Source: JANXUR01 sp038229415
GTDB lineage: Bacteria; Acidobacteriota; Terriglobia; Terriglobales; Acidobacteriaceae
Assembly: GCA_038229415.1 (NCBI GenBank)
Contig: JBBROM010000002.1
Span: 1 to 64,000, forward strand
Length of the DNA stretch: 64,000 nt
Reading direction: 5' to 3'
This document shows positions 27,056 through 35,921 of this stretch, one piece after another. The position numbers were made by a program, and so were the translations under genes. The notes beneath the pieces are model-generated. The model was not told the origin of the DNA and ran no database searches. It saw nothing but the letters and a program-made list of their open reading frames with translations. The first letter of the stretch is position 1. Each line of letters begins with the position of its first letter.

Positions 27056-28828
27056 ATGACGATTCGGCGCGCTTGCTCCGCACTCCTACTAATCATAGCG
27101 ATGATCAGCCTCACCGGCTGCCAGAAGTTGGCCCCACTCGCGAAACTGTTCGAGTCGCGGCCTGGGCAGCATCTGCCGCCGTATCGTCCGGTGACGAACG
27201 TTTCCATGCCCGGACAGAACTGGCAGCCGGGTCAGCGCGACTGGTTTTACCACACGGGGCAGGGCACGATTCTGATGCCCTACAAGTGGTTCCTCGCGCT
27301 GGAGCAGCCCAAGTTCACGCTGTTCAGCGCCGCTCCCAAATTCAGCGACACTGCATATCTGGCGCGCTTCGGCTTTCTGCCGGATGCAGCGAATGCGCAG
27401 AATCCTGACGGCTTTCCCGTAGGGTTTGCGCGGAACATTGTGACGATGCCTGCCTCGGGCAAGAGCGAAGAGATTGTCGGCTTCACCTGTGCGGCTTGCC
27501 ACACTGGGCAAGTGGAGTATCAGGGGAAGGCCATGCGCATTGATGGCGGTGCGTCGGCCGTGGACCTCGACACTTTGCAGATCGAGCTGGGATATGCCGT
27601 CGCTTACACGGCGATGCTGCCCGGACGTTATGGCCGTTTTGAGAAGGCAGTGCTGGGCGAAAACGCCACGGACGAAGCCAAGCAGGAGCTCAAGAAAGCG
27701 TTCGACGCGGGCTTGGCCATGGGCAAGACCGAAGGAGACTTGACAGAAAAACTGAAGCTTCTGCCCATCCGTAGCGGCTTTGGACGCACCGATGCGCTGG
27801 GGCGCATTGGCAATTTCGTGTTTGGTACCGAACTCGATCCACAGAACTATCGCGTGGCGAATGCACCGGTGAGTGTGCCGCCGCTGTGGTACACCAGCTG
27901 GTTTGCCTGGGTGCAGTACAACAATTCGATTCAACAGCCCATGGCGCGCAATATCGGCGAGGCTATGGGAGTGAGGGCGCGGGTGAACCTGACTGATCCG
28001 CAGCGGCTGTATCAATCAACGATCAACGTGAAGAATCTGCATGACATTGAAGACCAGCTGGCGGGGCCGACGGCGTTCAATGGATTAAGCTCGCCCAAGT
28101 GGCCGGAACAACTGCTGGGTCCGATTGACGCCGCGAAAGCCGCCAAGGGCAAAGAGTTGTACGCGCAGTTTTGCCAGCACTGCCACCTGCCGCCGCTCAG
28201 CACGGACAAATCCGCCGAGATTCAGCAGGATCGCTACTGGGAGGCCGGGCTCGAAGGGCATCGCTTCCTCAAGCTGAATCCGATTCCGCTGGAAGAAATT
28301 GGCACGGATCCGCTGACGGCAACCAACTTCCACGAGCGCACCGCCGTCACTGGCCCGGTGCTGGGCTTGGGCACGGCTGCGGCCAAGGACGGACTACAGT
28401 TCATCGGCGCAAAGGTGAAGGAGATGAACTACGCGCAGTTGGGGCTTACGCCGGCGCAGCAGGTGCAGTGGAACGGCTATCGCGAGGACCACATCACGGC
28501 TGAACTGGTTTACCGCGCCCGTCCGTTGGGCGGCATGTGGGCCACGCCGCCGTTTCTGCATAACGGATCGGTGCCCAGCATCTACCAGATGCTGATTCCT
28601 GCCGACCAGCGCGACAAGACGTTCTATGCTGGCAGCCGCGAGTTTGACCCAGTCCACGTCGGCTATAAGACGGAGAACTTCGACGGCGCGTTTCAGTTCG
28701 ATACGTCACTACAAGGCAACTCGAACGCCGGACACGAGTTCAGCAACAAGGAAGGCAAGGGCGTGATCGGCCCAGAGCTGAAAGATGAGGAACGGTTCGC
28801 GATTATTGAATATTTGAAGACGCTGTAG
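27056..28828 (+). CDS. Dihaem c-type cytochrome lipoprotein (RoxA/peroxidase-like)
   Basis: 590 residues from the ATG at 27056 (GAGGA five bases upstream). A lipoprotein signal ends LTGC, with Cys22 as the lipidated residue. Two haem-binding motifs are visible, CAACH (145-149) and CQHCH (373-377). The size and spacing resemble the RoxA/RoxB rubber-oxygenase and dihaem cytochrome-c-peroxidase-like group. The family label is tentative: activity could be peroxidase, oxygenase or electron transfer. It is probably anchored on the periplasmic side. No cytochrome maturation or redox partner genes lie in the window. Confidence 0.75.
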   Translation: MTIRRACSALLLIIAMISLTGCQKLAPLAKLFESRPGQHLPPYRPVTNVSMPGQNWQPGQRDWFYHTGQGTILMPYKWFLALEQPKFTLFSAAPKFSDTAYLARFGFLPDAANAQNPDGFPVGFARNIVTMPASGKSEEIVGFTCAACHTGQVEYQGKAMRIDGGASAVDLDTLQIELGYAVAYTAMLPGRYGRFEKAVLGENATDEAKQELKKAFDAGLAMGKTEGDLTEKLKLLPIRSGFGRTDALGRIGNFVFGTELDPQNYRVANAPVSVPPLWYTSWFAWVQYNNSIQQPMARNIGEAMGVRARVNLTDPQRLYQSTINVKNLHDIEDQLAGPTAFNGLSSPKWPEQLLGPIDAAKAAKGKELYAQFCQHCHLPPLSTDKSAEIQQDRYWEAGLEGHRFLKLNPIPLEEIGTDPLTATNFHERTAVTGPVLGLGTAAAKDGLQFIGAKVKEMNYAQLGLTPAQQVQWNGYREDHITAELVYRARPLGGMWATPPFLHNGSVPSIYQMLIPADQRDKTFYAGSREFDPVHVGYKTENFDGAFQFDTSLQGNSNAGHEFSNKEGKGVIGPELKDEERFAIIEYLKTL

Positions 28829-28832
28829 GGGG

Positions 28833-29108
28833 TTAGATTCTGTCTTGCGCTGCGTGGTGGATGTGCAGTATTTCGACCGCTTGCGGATTCACGCGATAGA
28901 CCACGATATACGGCAAGGGGCTAAGCACTAGTTCTCGTGTGCCAGGTCGAAGGCCCGGACGCCCCCGATTTGGATTGGTTCGCAGCGAACGTGCGCTGTC
29001 GTAGATTCGGCGCACGGTTGGAGCAGCGAATCCGGGCAGGTGAATACTGAGGTAGGTGTGAATCTGTTCGAGATCGTCAGCGGCAGGAGGAGTCCAGCGA
29101 ACGAGCAT
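28833..29108 (-). CDS. ParE/RelE-superfamily toxin
   Basis: 91 residues with the compact RelE/ParE pattern: WTPPAADDLEQIHTYL helix, a central GRPGLRPGTRELVL segment and a final strand-rich YIVVYRVNPQAVEILHIHH. The His-rich end and lack of RelE catalytic basics favour ParE (gyrase poison), but this is a judgement. Its start overlaps the antitoxin stop by one base (TGATG). Confidence 0.85.
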   Translation of the reverse strand: MLVRWTPPAADDLEQIHTYLSIHLPGFAAPTVRRIYDSARSLRTNPNRGRPGLRPGTRELVLSPLPYIVVYRVNPQAVEILHIHHAAQDRI

Positions 29109-29332
29109 CAGCGCTGCAACATCCGGTCAACTCGGGCATCCATTTCGGCTTCTTCAATGAACTCGCCCCGGTCTGCGGCGGCGATTCCTTTTTCCACTGC
29201 CTCCAGAAACGCACGCTCACCATTGAGATAACGAGCCAGAGCATCCTCAACGATCGAGGCTGGCGCGCGGCCTTGCTGGGCGGCAAGTTCCGCCAATCGG
29301 ACTTCGATTTCCGGACTAACTTGAACTTCCAT
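29108..29332 (-). CDS. ParD-like ribbon-helix-helix antitoxin
   Basis: 74 residues. The N-terminus MEVQVSPEIEVRLAELAAQQ matches a ribbon-helix-helix DNA-binding fold; the acidic C-terminal half (AVEKGIAAADRGEFIEEAE) is typical of the toxin-binding tail of this antitoxin group. It is the first gene of the pair and probably represses its own promoter. It is divergent from the HEPN gene, with only 62 bases between them. Confidence 0.85.
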   Translation of the reverse strand: MEVQVSPEIEVRLAELAAQQGRAPASIVEDALARYLNGERAFLEAVEKGIAAADRGEFIEEAEMDARVDRMLQR

Positions 29333-29338
29333 GGCTCA

Positions 29339-29367
29339 AGCGTAGGAGCCGAGGCCTGAACTGTCAA
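29339..29367 (-). promoter_or_regulatory. Promoter of the ParDE-type module
   Basis: Perfect TTGACA, 17 bases, TACGCT. The +1 position falls on or next to the A of the antitoxin ATG, predicting a leaderless mRNA, as for hipB. Confidence 0.65.
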
Positions 29368-29394
29368 GCAGGTACAATTTTTTAAGAGGGCACA

Positions 29395-30291
29395 ATGGCG
29401 GTTCGAGATGTAGCTCTGCAAACTAACGAAAATATCTTCAGGTTCGAATCGGGTCAATGGCGGTCAATACCGGACGACAAGTTCTGGCTGGCAGACGACG
29501 TCTGGGTAGGCAAGCTTGAGGTCGCAGTTGCAAAACAGGTGATTGATGCGTGTGAACCCCCAGGCAAATATAGGGTTGCTCCGGTGAGGCAATACGGCCA
29601 ACTCTGTACCTTCGTCCTAGAACTTGGTAATGCAACACCCTATGGCTGGGATGAAGAACACCGTTTAAGCCACTGCATCGCGTTGAGTCGGATTGTAAGG
29701 CCAACCACAGTTTCTCATGCCTATGCAGCACGGATAACGGCTGAGAGCGATGGGGCGCGAATTGATCCAGGGCCTGTGCAAGGCCACTTTTCGCAAGCGT
29801 TCATTTCTGACGCCAGTTTGAGAGACTGGCTCGACCAAGCTGATCTTGAGTTGCTACGTATCCTTCTGAAGCAGTTCCGCTGGAGCGAAATCCCAAGTCG
29901 TGTTCAACGAGCAATGCGGCTTCACGAGAATGCCGCCCATCGAGAATATCTTGAAATAATGTGGCCAATGATCGTGACCGCCATCGAAGCACTTGTGCAT
30001 ACGGACCGAAGGCACAGCACGTCTCAGTTTGTGATGAGAACAGCGGCCCTCGCGACTGAAATTGGCATGGCTGGAGTTTCTGAGGACGCCTTAAATAAGA
30101 TTTATGACCTCCGATCTTCGTATGTACATGGTCAGGGCTCAATCAAGAACCTTAAAGGTGACGAACTCGAACTATTCGACTGCGCGTCGGCGATATTGCG
30201 TGGAGCGATAAGAAAGGCAATCGAGGATACGAGCTTTAGAGACGTGTTTGCTGACGATGACAAAATCAGGTCTCGGTGGCCCATCGCATAG
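29395..30291 (+). CDS. Apea-like HEPN domain protein
   Basis: 298 residues. The C-terminal third is all-helical and carries the HEPN RNase motif R-x4-H: Arg240 and His245 in LRSSYVHGQ. The N-terminal region (about 1-150) is beta-rich and of unknown function. Such proteins are often linked to RNA cleavage, stress response or phage defence. A GAGG site precedes the ATG. It lies between a toxin-antitoxin pair and hisS, in a short accessory segment. The HEPN assignment rests on the motif and helical pattern and is moderately secure. Confidence 0.7.
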   Translation: MAVRDVALQTNENIFRFESGQWRSIPDDKFWLADDVWVGKLEVAVAKQVIDACEPPGKYRVAPVRQYGQLCTFVLELGNATPYGWDEEHRLSHCIALSRIVRPTTVSHAYAARITAESDGARIDPGPVQGHFSQAFISDASLRDWLDQADLELLRILLKQFRWSEIPSRVQRAMRLHENAAHREYLEIMWPMIVTAIEALVHTDRRHSTSQFVMRTAALATEIGMAGVSEDALNKIYDLRSSYVHGQGSIKNLKGDELELFDCASAILRGAIRKAIEDTSFRDVFADDDKIRSRWPIA

Positions 30292-30339
30292 GGCTGGTCA
30301 AGGCTTGTAAACAACTGCCCGAAACCTGAAACTAGAGAG

Positions 30340-31635
30340 ATGATTAAAGCGGTTCGAGGAACGCGTGACCTGTTGCCGCCGGAGACGGGCGTCTGGAACT
30401 TCGTCGAGGCGACGGTGCGCGAAGTGTTTCGCGCCTACAACTTTCAGGAAATCCGCACGCCGATTTTCGAGTCCACTGAGTTGTTTGCCCGCGGCGTGGG
30501 CGAAGAGACCGACATCGTTGGGAAGGAGATGTACACGTGGGAAGATCGCGGACGCGCCGAGAGCGACAAGGGCCAGTCGCTGACCCTGCGCCCGGAAAAC
30601 ACGGCGGGCGTGGTGCGCGCGTATGTGGAGCACAAGCTCGGCGAGCGCGGACTGCAGAAGCTCTATTACATCGGCCCGCAGTTTCGGCGCGAGCGTCCGC
30701 AGAAAGGACGCTACCGGCAGTTTTATCAGATTGGCGCGGAGGTGATTGGGCCAACGTCGGCGGGCAGCGAATCGCCCGCACGCGATGCGGAAGTGCTGAC
30801 CATGCTGGCTGATTTGCTCGACCGCCTGGGCGTGCGCGAGTGGCGGCTGGAGTTGAATTCGGTCGGGTGCAAGGACTGCCGTCCGCTGTTCAACGAAGCG
30901 CTGCGGAAAATGCTGACTGAGCCCGACGCGAATGGCGTGACGCTGGCCTCGAAGATGTGTGGCGATTGCCAGCGGCGCGCGGTAACGAATCCGCTGCGCG
31001 TGCTCGACTGCAAGGTGTCCGAGGATCAGCCGATTATCGAGACGCTGCCCAAGCTCAGCGAATATTTGAACGAAAGTTGTCGCACCCACTTCGCCGAAGT
31101 GCTCGCGATTCTCGATTCACTCGGCATCGCTTACACGCGTAACGAGCGCCTCGTCCGCGGACTCGACTACTACACGCGCACCGCGTTCGAGTTCACGCAC
31201 GGTGCGTTAGGTGCGCAGAATGCGATTCTCGGTGGCGGACGTTATGACGGCCTTTCCGAAGCCATCGGCGGGCCGCCTGCGCCAGGCATCGGATTCGCCA
31301 TCGGCGAAGATCGGCTGGTGATGAGCCTTGCCGAATCGCTGCAACTGCCGAACGCGTCGCCTGCGGCTTATGTCGCTCCGCTGGGCGCGGGCATGAATGG
31401 TGCTGCCGCGAAGCTCACGCGCGAACTGCGCGCCGAGGGCTTAGTGATTGATCTCGGCGATGAGGCGTTCAAGATCAAGAAGTCGTTTGAAGCGGCGGAA
31501 CGAGCGGGCGCGAAGTACATCTTGATCTGCGGCGAACGCGAGTTCGCGGCCGATGCCTTCAACGTGAAGGAATTAGCTACGGGAGTGCAGGTGACGATTC
31601 CGCGCGCCGAACTCGTGGCCAAGTTGCGGAGCTAA
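30340..31635 (+). CDS. hisS: Histidyl-tRNA synthetase
   Basis: 431 residues, standard length. The class II core is complete: motif 1 region (FQEIRTPIFESTELF), motif 2 (GPQFRRERPQKGRYRQFYQI), the HisA loops (LVRGLDYYTRTAFEF; GGGRYDGL) and motif 3 (PGIGFAIGEDRL). The C-terminal anticodon domain follows. The next gene begins three bases after its stop, so the two form a unit. Confidence 0.97.
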   Translation: MIKAVRGTRDLLPPETGVWNFVEATVREVFRAYNFQEIRTPIFESTELFARGVGEETDIVGKEMYTWEDRGRAESDKGQSLTLRPENTAGVVRAYVEHKLGERGLQKLYYIGPQFRRERPQKGRYRQFYQIGAEVIGPTSAGSESPARDAEVLTMLADLLDRLGVREWRLELNSVGCKDCRPLFNEALRKMLTEPDANGVTLASKMCGDCQRRAVTNPLRVLDCKVSEDQPIIETLPKLSEYLNESCRTHFAEVLAILDSLGIAYTRNERLVRGLDYYTRTAFEFTHGALGAQNAILGGGRYDGLSEAIGGPPAPGIGFAIGEDRLVMSLAESLQLPNASPAAYVAPLGAGMNGAAAKLTRELRAEGLVIDLGDEAFKIKKSFEAAERAGAKYILICGEREFAADAFNVKELATGVQVTIPRAELVAKLRS

Positions 31636-31638
31636 AGT

Positions 31639-32433
31639 ATGAGCGAAACGCAAATCGCAAAAGAAATGTCGCGCGAAAAATCAGAGCAGGCGATTTCCGC
31701 CACGCCGACAAAGAAGTACGACAGTGCCGAGTTCGTCCGCGCACAGGCCACCGCGCACGCGCGGCTGTATCCTTCGATCTTCGCTTCGAATTACCTGGTG
31801 CTCAGCAATCGCCGTAAGCACATGCAGCAGTTTTTTGCCGCGCGCGCCGACGTCGGCAAAGTCCTCGACGTCGGCGCGCAGTACTGCCCATACTATCCGC
31901 TGTTCAAAGATAAGTGTGAGTCGTATTCGTCGCTCGATATTGTGGATACGCCGATCGTGGACATCGTGTGCAACGCGGAAGAAATGCCGATTCCCGACGC
32001 CACCTACGATCTCGTTCTGTGCACGCAGGTTCTGGAGCATTGCACGTATCCGGCGAAAATTGTGGACGAATGTTATCGCGTGCTCAAGCCCGGCGGCACG
32101 CTCATCGTCACCGTGCCATCGGTGTATCCGGTGCACGGATATCCCGCCGACAACTGGCGATTTATGCCCGACGGCCTGCGCCATCTGCTGCGCAATTTTT
32201 CGCAAGTGGAAGTGCTCGGCGAAATGGACTTTGCCGAGAGCCTGTGCAGTGTGATCTGCCATTACGGCCACGTGCTGACCGGCAAGATGGGCCCGCTGAA
32301 GAAGTACGCGAATCCGCCGTGGGCGTTTGCGACGAACGTCGCTGCGCGCGTGCTAAGTTTTGCGCTGCGCCCGGTGACACGCAACAACTTCAACTCATTT
32401 TCGATGAACCTGTGGGCCGAGGGGCGGAAGTAA
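31639..32433 (+). CDS. Class I SAM-dependent methyltransferase
   Basis: 264 residues. A Rossmann methyltransferase core is seen: VLDVGAQYCPYYPLF (motif I, with A for the second Gly), SLDIVDTPIVDI (acidic residue after strand 2), DLVLCTQVLEHC (motif IV-like) and the VLKPGGTLIVTVPS strand. The substrate is not predictable; the UbiE/methyltransferase-11 group is likely. It directly follows hisS and is probably co-transcribed with it. Confidence 0.85.
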   Translation: MSETQIAKEMSREKSEQAISATPTKKYDSAEFVRAQATAHARLYPSIFASNYLVLSNRRKHMQQFFAARADVGKVLDVGAQYCPYYPLFKDKCESYSSLDIVDTPIVDIVCNAEEMPIPDATYDLVLCTQVLEHCTYPAKIVDECYRVLKPGGTLIVTVPSVYPVHGYPADNWRFMPDGLRHLLRNFSQVEVLGEMDFAESLCSVICHYGHVLTGKMGPLKKYANPPWAFATNVAARVLSFALRPVTRNNFNSFSMNLWAEGRK

Positions 32434-32533
32434 TCTACCTACGCACAGCTGAATTCAGCCCCTTCCTTTATCATTGAGAAAACACTGCAAATGAATATTT
32501 CAGCGCGTTTGCACCACCAGAAAGGCTATTCCA

Positions 32534-34423
32534 GTGCTTGATTTTCTTGGCGATTTGAAGCGGACACAGATGTGCGGCGAACTGCGGCCCACGAACAATG
32601 GCGAGCAGGCCACCTTGATGGGATGGGTGCATCGGAGGCGCGACCTCGGCAGCTTGATCTTCATCCACCTGCGCGACCGCTCGGGCATTACGCAGATTGT
32701 GTTCAACAAAGAGAAGAATCCGGCGGCGCACGCCAAGGCCGAACTGCTGCGCAACGAATTCGTCATCGCGGTGACCGGCAGCGTCACGGGGCGTAGCGCC
32801 GACACGATTAATGCGAATATTCCGACGGGCGAGGTCGAAATCGCCGCGGATTCACTGCTGATTTTGAACGACTGCAAGACGCTGCCGGTGCAGCCCAGCG
32901 ACATCTCGATTGCCAACGAGGAAACGCGCCTCACCTATCGCTATCTCGACCTGCGCCGCGAGCCGATGCAGGCGAACATCAAGCTGCGTCATGAGGTTGC
33001 GCTGGCGATTCGCAACTATCTTGCGGGCATTGGATTCTACGAAATCGAAACGCCGTTCATGACGCGTTCGACGCCGGAAGGTGCGCGCGATTATCTCGTT
33101 CCCAGCCGCGTGCAGCCCGGCGCATTTTATGCGTTGCCGCAGTCGCCGCAACTGTTCAAGCAGATTCTGATGATCTCTGGCTTCGATAGATATTTCCAGA
33201 TCGTGCGCTGCTTTCGCGACGAAGATTTGCGCGCTGACCGTCAGCCGGAATTCACGCAGATTGATTTGGAAATGTCTTTTCCGAAGGCTGAAACTGTGTG
33301 GGCCGTGGTCGAAGGTTTCCTCACCGCCGCGTTCAAAGTCGCTGGCCACGCGCTTACCACGCCGTTTCCGCGCATGGGTTACGACGAAGCGATGCGTCTA
33401 TACGGCATTGACAAGCCCGACCTGCGCCTGCCCGCGATGACGGATATTCGCGAATGTTTTTCGCCGGAGGATTTGGCGCAGTTGAATCTCAGTCCGAACC
33501 TGCCGCTGGTTGCGGTGCGCATTCCGAAAGTCGGAGAGCTTTCGCGCAAGGAGCGCGACGACATCAAGCCGCTCTTCGTGTCGAAAGAGGGCGCGCGCTT
33601 GTTCGAGGACTTCAAGCGCATCGAAAGCAAGTTCGCCGACGCGGCGCAGAAGATCAAGGCAAAACTCGCAGCATCAGAGGAGTTAGAAGAATCTGACTTG
33701 ATCGTGATCGTCGGCGGCGCCGCCACGCCGGGCGAAGTGCCTGTCGTTGCTAACGGGAGCGAAGCAGCTTCTGGAATCAGCGCACGCCTGTCGCACAAAG
33801 AAGTTGGCATCCTCACTTCGGCGGGACTGATTCGCCTCGCACTCGCGCAGAAATATGCTGAGCGTCACGGAGCATTCGTCCGCAACGGTGATGCGTCCCA
33901 CGACTTTCGCTTTCTCTGGGTCACCGACTTTCCTATGTTCGAGTGGGACGAGAGTGAGCGGCAGTGGATGGCGGCGCACCATCCGTTTACCTCGCCGCAT
34001 GATGAGGACATGGGCAAACTCGCCGGCGGCGTGGCTGCGGTGAAGGACCCGAATAGCGAGCTGGCGCTGGTGCGCGCGCTCGCGTATGACGTGGTGCTGA
34101 ACGGCACCGAGTTGGGCTCGGGATCCATCCGCATCCATCGCCAAGACGTGCAGAGCCAGATCTTCCGCGCCCTCGGCATGAGCGACGAAGAGGCGCGCTC
34201 GCGCTTCGGATTCTTCCTCGAAGCGCTGGAGTACGGCACGCCGCCGCACGGCGGCATCGCCCTCGGCCTCGACCGCATCGTGATGATCCTCGCCAGCGCG
34301 GAGAACCTGCGCGAAGTTATCCCGTTCCCCAAGACGGCAAGGGCGGTGGATTTGATGGTGGACGCGCCGACTCCGGTGAGCGAGAAGCAGTTGAAGGAAT
34401 TGGGGATTAGTGTGAGGAAGTAG
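32534..34423 (+). CDS. aspS: Aspartyl-tRNA synthetase
   Basis: 629 residues from a GTG start at 32534 with AAAGG upstream. The N-terminal OB-fold anticodon domain (GWVHRRRDLGSLIFIHLRDR), class II core (motif 2: FQIVRCFRDEDLRADRQPEF), the bacterial GAD insertion domain (about 300-430) and the C-terminal motif 3 (GIALGLDRIVMIL) are all present. The GAD domain has an additional loop around residues 385-420. Whether it discriminates against tRNA-Asn cannot be decided here. Confidence 0.96.
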   Translation: MLDFLGDLKRTQMCGELRPTNNGEQATLMGWVHRRRDLGSLIFIHLRDRSGITQIVFNKEKNPAAHAKAELLRNEFVIAVTGSVTGRSADTINANIPTGEVEIAADSLLILNDCKTLPVQPSDISIANEETRLTYRYLDLRREPMQANIKLRHEVALAIRNYLAGIGFYEIETPFMTRSTPEGARDYLVPSRVQPGAFYALPQSPQLFKQILMISGFDRYFQIVRCFRDEDLRADRQPEFTQIDLEMSFPKAETVWAVVEGFLTAAFKVAGHALTTPFPRMGYDEAMRLYGIDKPDLRLPAMTDIRECFSPEDLAQLNLSPNLPLVAVRIPKVGELSRKERDDIKPLFVSKEGARLFEDFKRIESKFADAAQKIKAKLAASEELEESDLIVIVGGAATPGEVPVVANGSEAASGISARLSHKEVGILTSAGLIRLALAQKYAERHGAFVRNGDASHDFRFLWVTDFPMFEWDESERQWMAAHHPFTSPHDEDMGKLAGGVAAVKDPNSELALVRALAYDVVLNGTELGSGSIRIHRQDVQSQIFRALGMSDEEARSRFGFFLEALEYGTPPHGGIALGLDRIVMILASAENLREVIPFPKTARAVDLMVDAPTPVSEKQLKELGISVRK

Positions 34424-34499
34424 TAGGGGAGAGCAGACATGGAACTGAGCGCGAAGGGAAAGAGCGAGCTTGCGCAGCAGTCGTAGCATTACAGCGGGC

Positions 34500-35471
34500 A
34501 TGGGCAAACTGTACGGTGCATTCTCGGTCGCGACTGAGATGATCAGTCCCCGACTCAAACTCGGCGCGGTGACGATTCCCGAACTTTACCATTACACAGA
34601 CCAAGCTGGTCTTTTGGGTATCGTGCGATGCAACAGTCTTTGGGCGACGAATGCTCTGTTTCTGAACGACAGCCGCGAAGTGCTCCACGGTTTTAAAGTT
34701 GGTTCGGATGCCATCAGCCAAAGTCTGGCCACAGCGGAGTATGAGCCGTTCGAGAAGGCGTTGGCCGACCTGAAGTCCTACCTGGATTATCAGCTCAGAC
34801 CCCGTGATAAGCATTCAGGCTTACCGGAAGATCGCGGCCTCAACCCATTGACGGTGCCTCATGTCGTTTGTTTCTGCGCTGATCGTGATTCACTCAGTCA
34901 GTGGCGTGCCTACTCCTCGGGAGAAGGCTATGCGATCGGCTTCAACTTCAATGTTGAATGGCCAGATTTGCATTCTCCGACAGATGGTCGAAAGTGGTTT
35001 TTTCAAAAGGTTCTGTACGAGCCCCAGGAACAGACCAAGACTGCATATGCGATTCTCTCGGCGGTTCAAATGGTGGCTAACGAGGTGGCCGAAAATAAAA
35101 TAGATCTTGGCGACTACCCGCCGGATGCATTCCTTTACACGCTTCTTGCATCATTCCTGTTGCGGCGTCTTTTTGCGTTCAAGGACTATGCCTTTCGCTC
35201 CGAGGACGAGTGGCGTCTGATGCTTGACTCGCCGGCGCTGCTTTTCAAATTTCCTTTCGAAGCGCTCAAGTTCAGGGCTAGCAAAATTGGCGTTGCACCT
35301 TATTTTGATGCTAGACCCAACGGCGCCAAGAAGTTGCCAATCAGCCGCGTGATATGCGGGCCGACGCTCGATCCGGATGTCGCTGAAAAGGGCGTCGAAC
35401 TGCTGCTTCAGAAGTGCGGTTTCAGGGATATTGATGTCAGCTCTTCCCCCATTCCGTTACGCGCTGGCTGA
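34500..35471 (+). CDS. DUF2971 family protein
   Basis: About 323 residues from the ATG at 34500; a TTG at 34470 is an alternative. The defining blocks are seen: LYHYTDQAGLLGIV, SLWATNALFLNDSREV, a central VVCFCADRDSLSQWRAYS with GYAIGF, and a late YAFRSEDEWRLM. DUF2971 proteins are scattered, accessory and uncharacterised, and some fold predictions relate them to ADP-ribosyltransferases. It lies directly after aspS, which suggests insertion next to a housekeeping gene. Confidence 0.8.
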   Translation: MGKLYGAFSVATEMISPRLKLGAVTIPELYHYTDQAGLLGIVRCNSLWATNALFLNDSREVLHGFKVGSDAISQSLATAEYEPFEKALADLKSYLDYQLRPRDKHSGLPEDRGLNPLTVPHVVCFCADRDSLSQWRAYSSGEGYAIGFNFNVEWPDLHSPTDGRKWFFQKVLYEPQEQTKTAYAILSAVQMVANEVAENKIDLGDYPPDAFLYTLLASFLLRRLFAFKDYAFRSEDEWRLMLDSPALLFKFPFEALKFRASKIGVAPYFDARPNGAKKLPISRVICGPTLDPDVAEKGVELLLQKCGFRDIDVSSSPIPLRAG

Positions 35472-35546
35472 GGTGCACACGGTAGAGCAGGGTTTCCAGC
35501 CCGGCGTCTAGCGTCACCTGTAATTTGCCGTCTTAGCCCGAAGGGT

Positions 35547-35690
35547 GGTGCTCTCGATTAGCCCAGCGCGCAGCGCTGGGTGCGAGCCGTCGAATTTCGC
35601 AGCCCGGAGGGCGACCCGTGCGGCCCTTCGGGCTGCCATTCGGGTGTGCGGCCTACCCACGGCTTGCGCCGTGGGCTAGTCGAGAGCACC
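35547..35690. repeat. 144-bp inverted pair of two-hairpin repeats
   Basis: The outer arms GGTGCTCTCGATTAGCCCA and TGGGCTAGTCGAGAGCACC pair almost perfectly. Inside lie two head-to-head copies of the same element: hairpin CCCAGCGC-GCA-GCGCTGGG plus AGCCCGGAGGGC, and, inverted, CCCACGGC...GCCGTGGG plus GCCCTTCGGGC. It occupies the 450-base DUF2971-mutL gap; the remainder shows no gene. Confidence 0.85.
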
Positions 35691-35921
35691 GCCGCTACTC
35701 GGCTAAGATCAAGCACAGCCTTCCATCAGGGCAACGCGCAGTCCGTCTTGTTTCACGTGGCGGGCGACCTTGATCGGCTCGGCTCGATCCCTCTAAGGCA
35801 TGCGTATCATCACGCCTGGCGATTTTTTGAGCGTTCTGGATTCCCGAAACTAAACTTCCCGCGCATCGCGCTACGTCTTACCACTTGCAACCTTCGCCGC
35901 AAAACCTGACACTGGTTCTTC

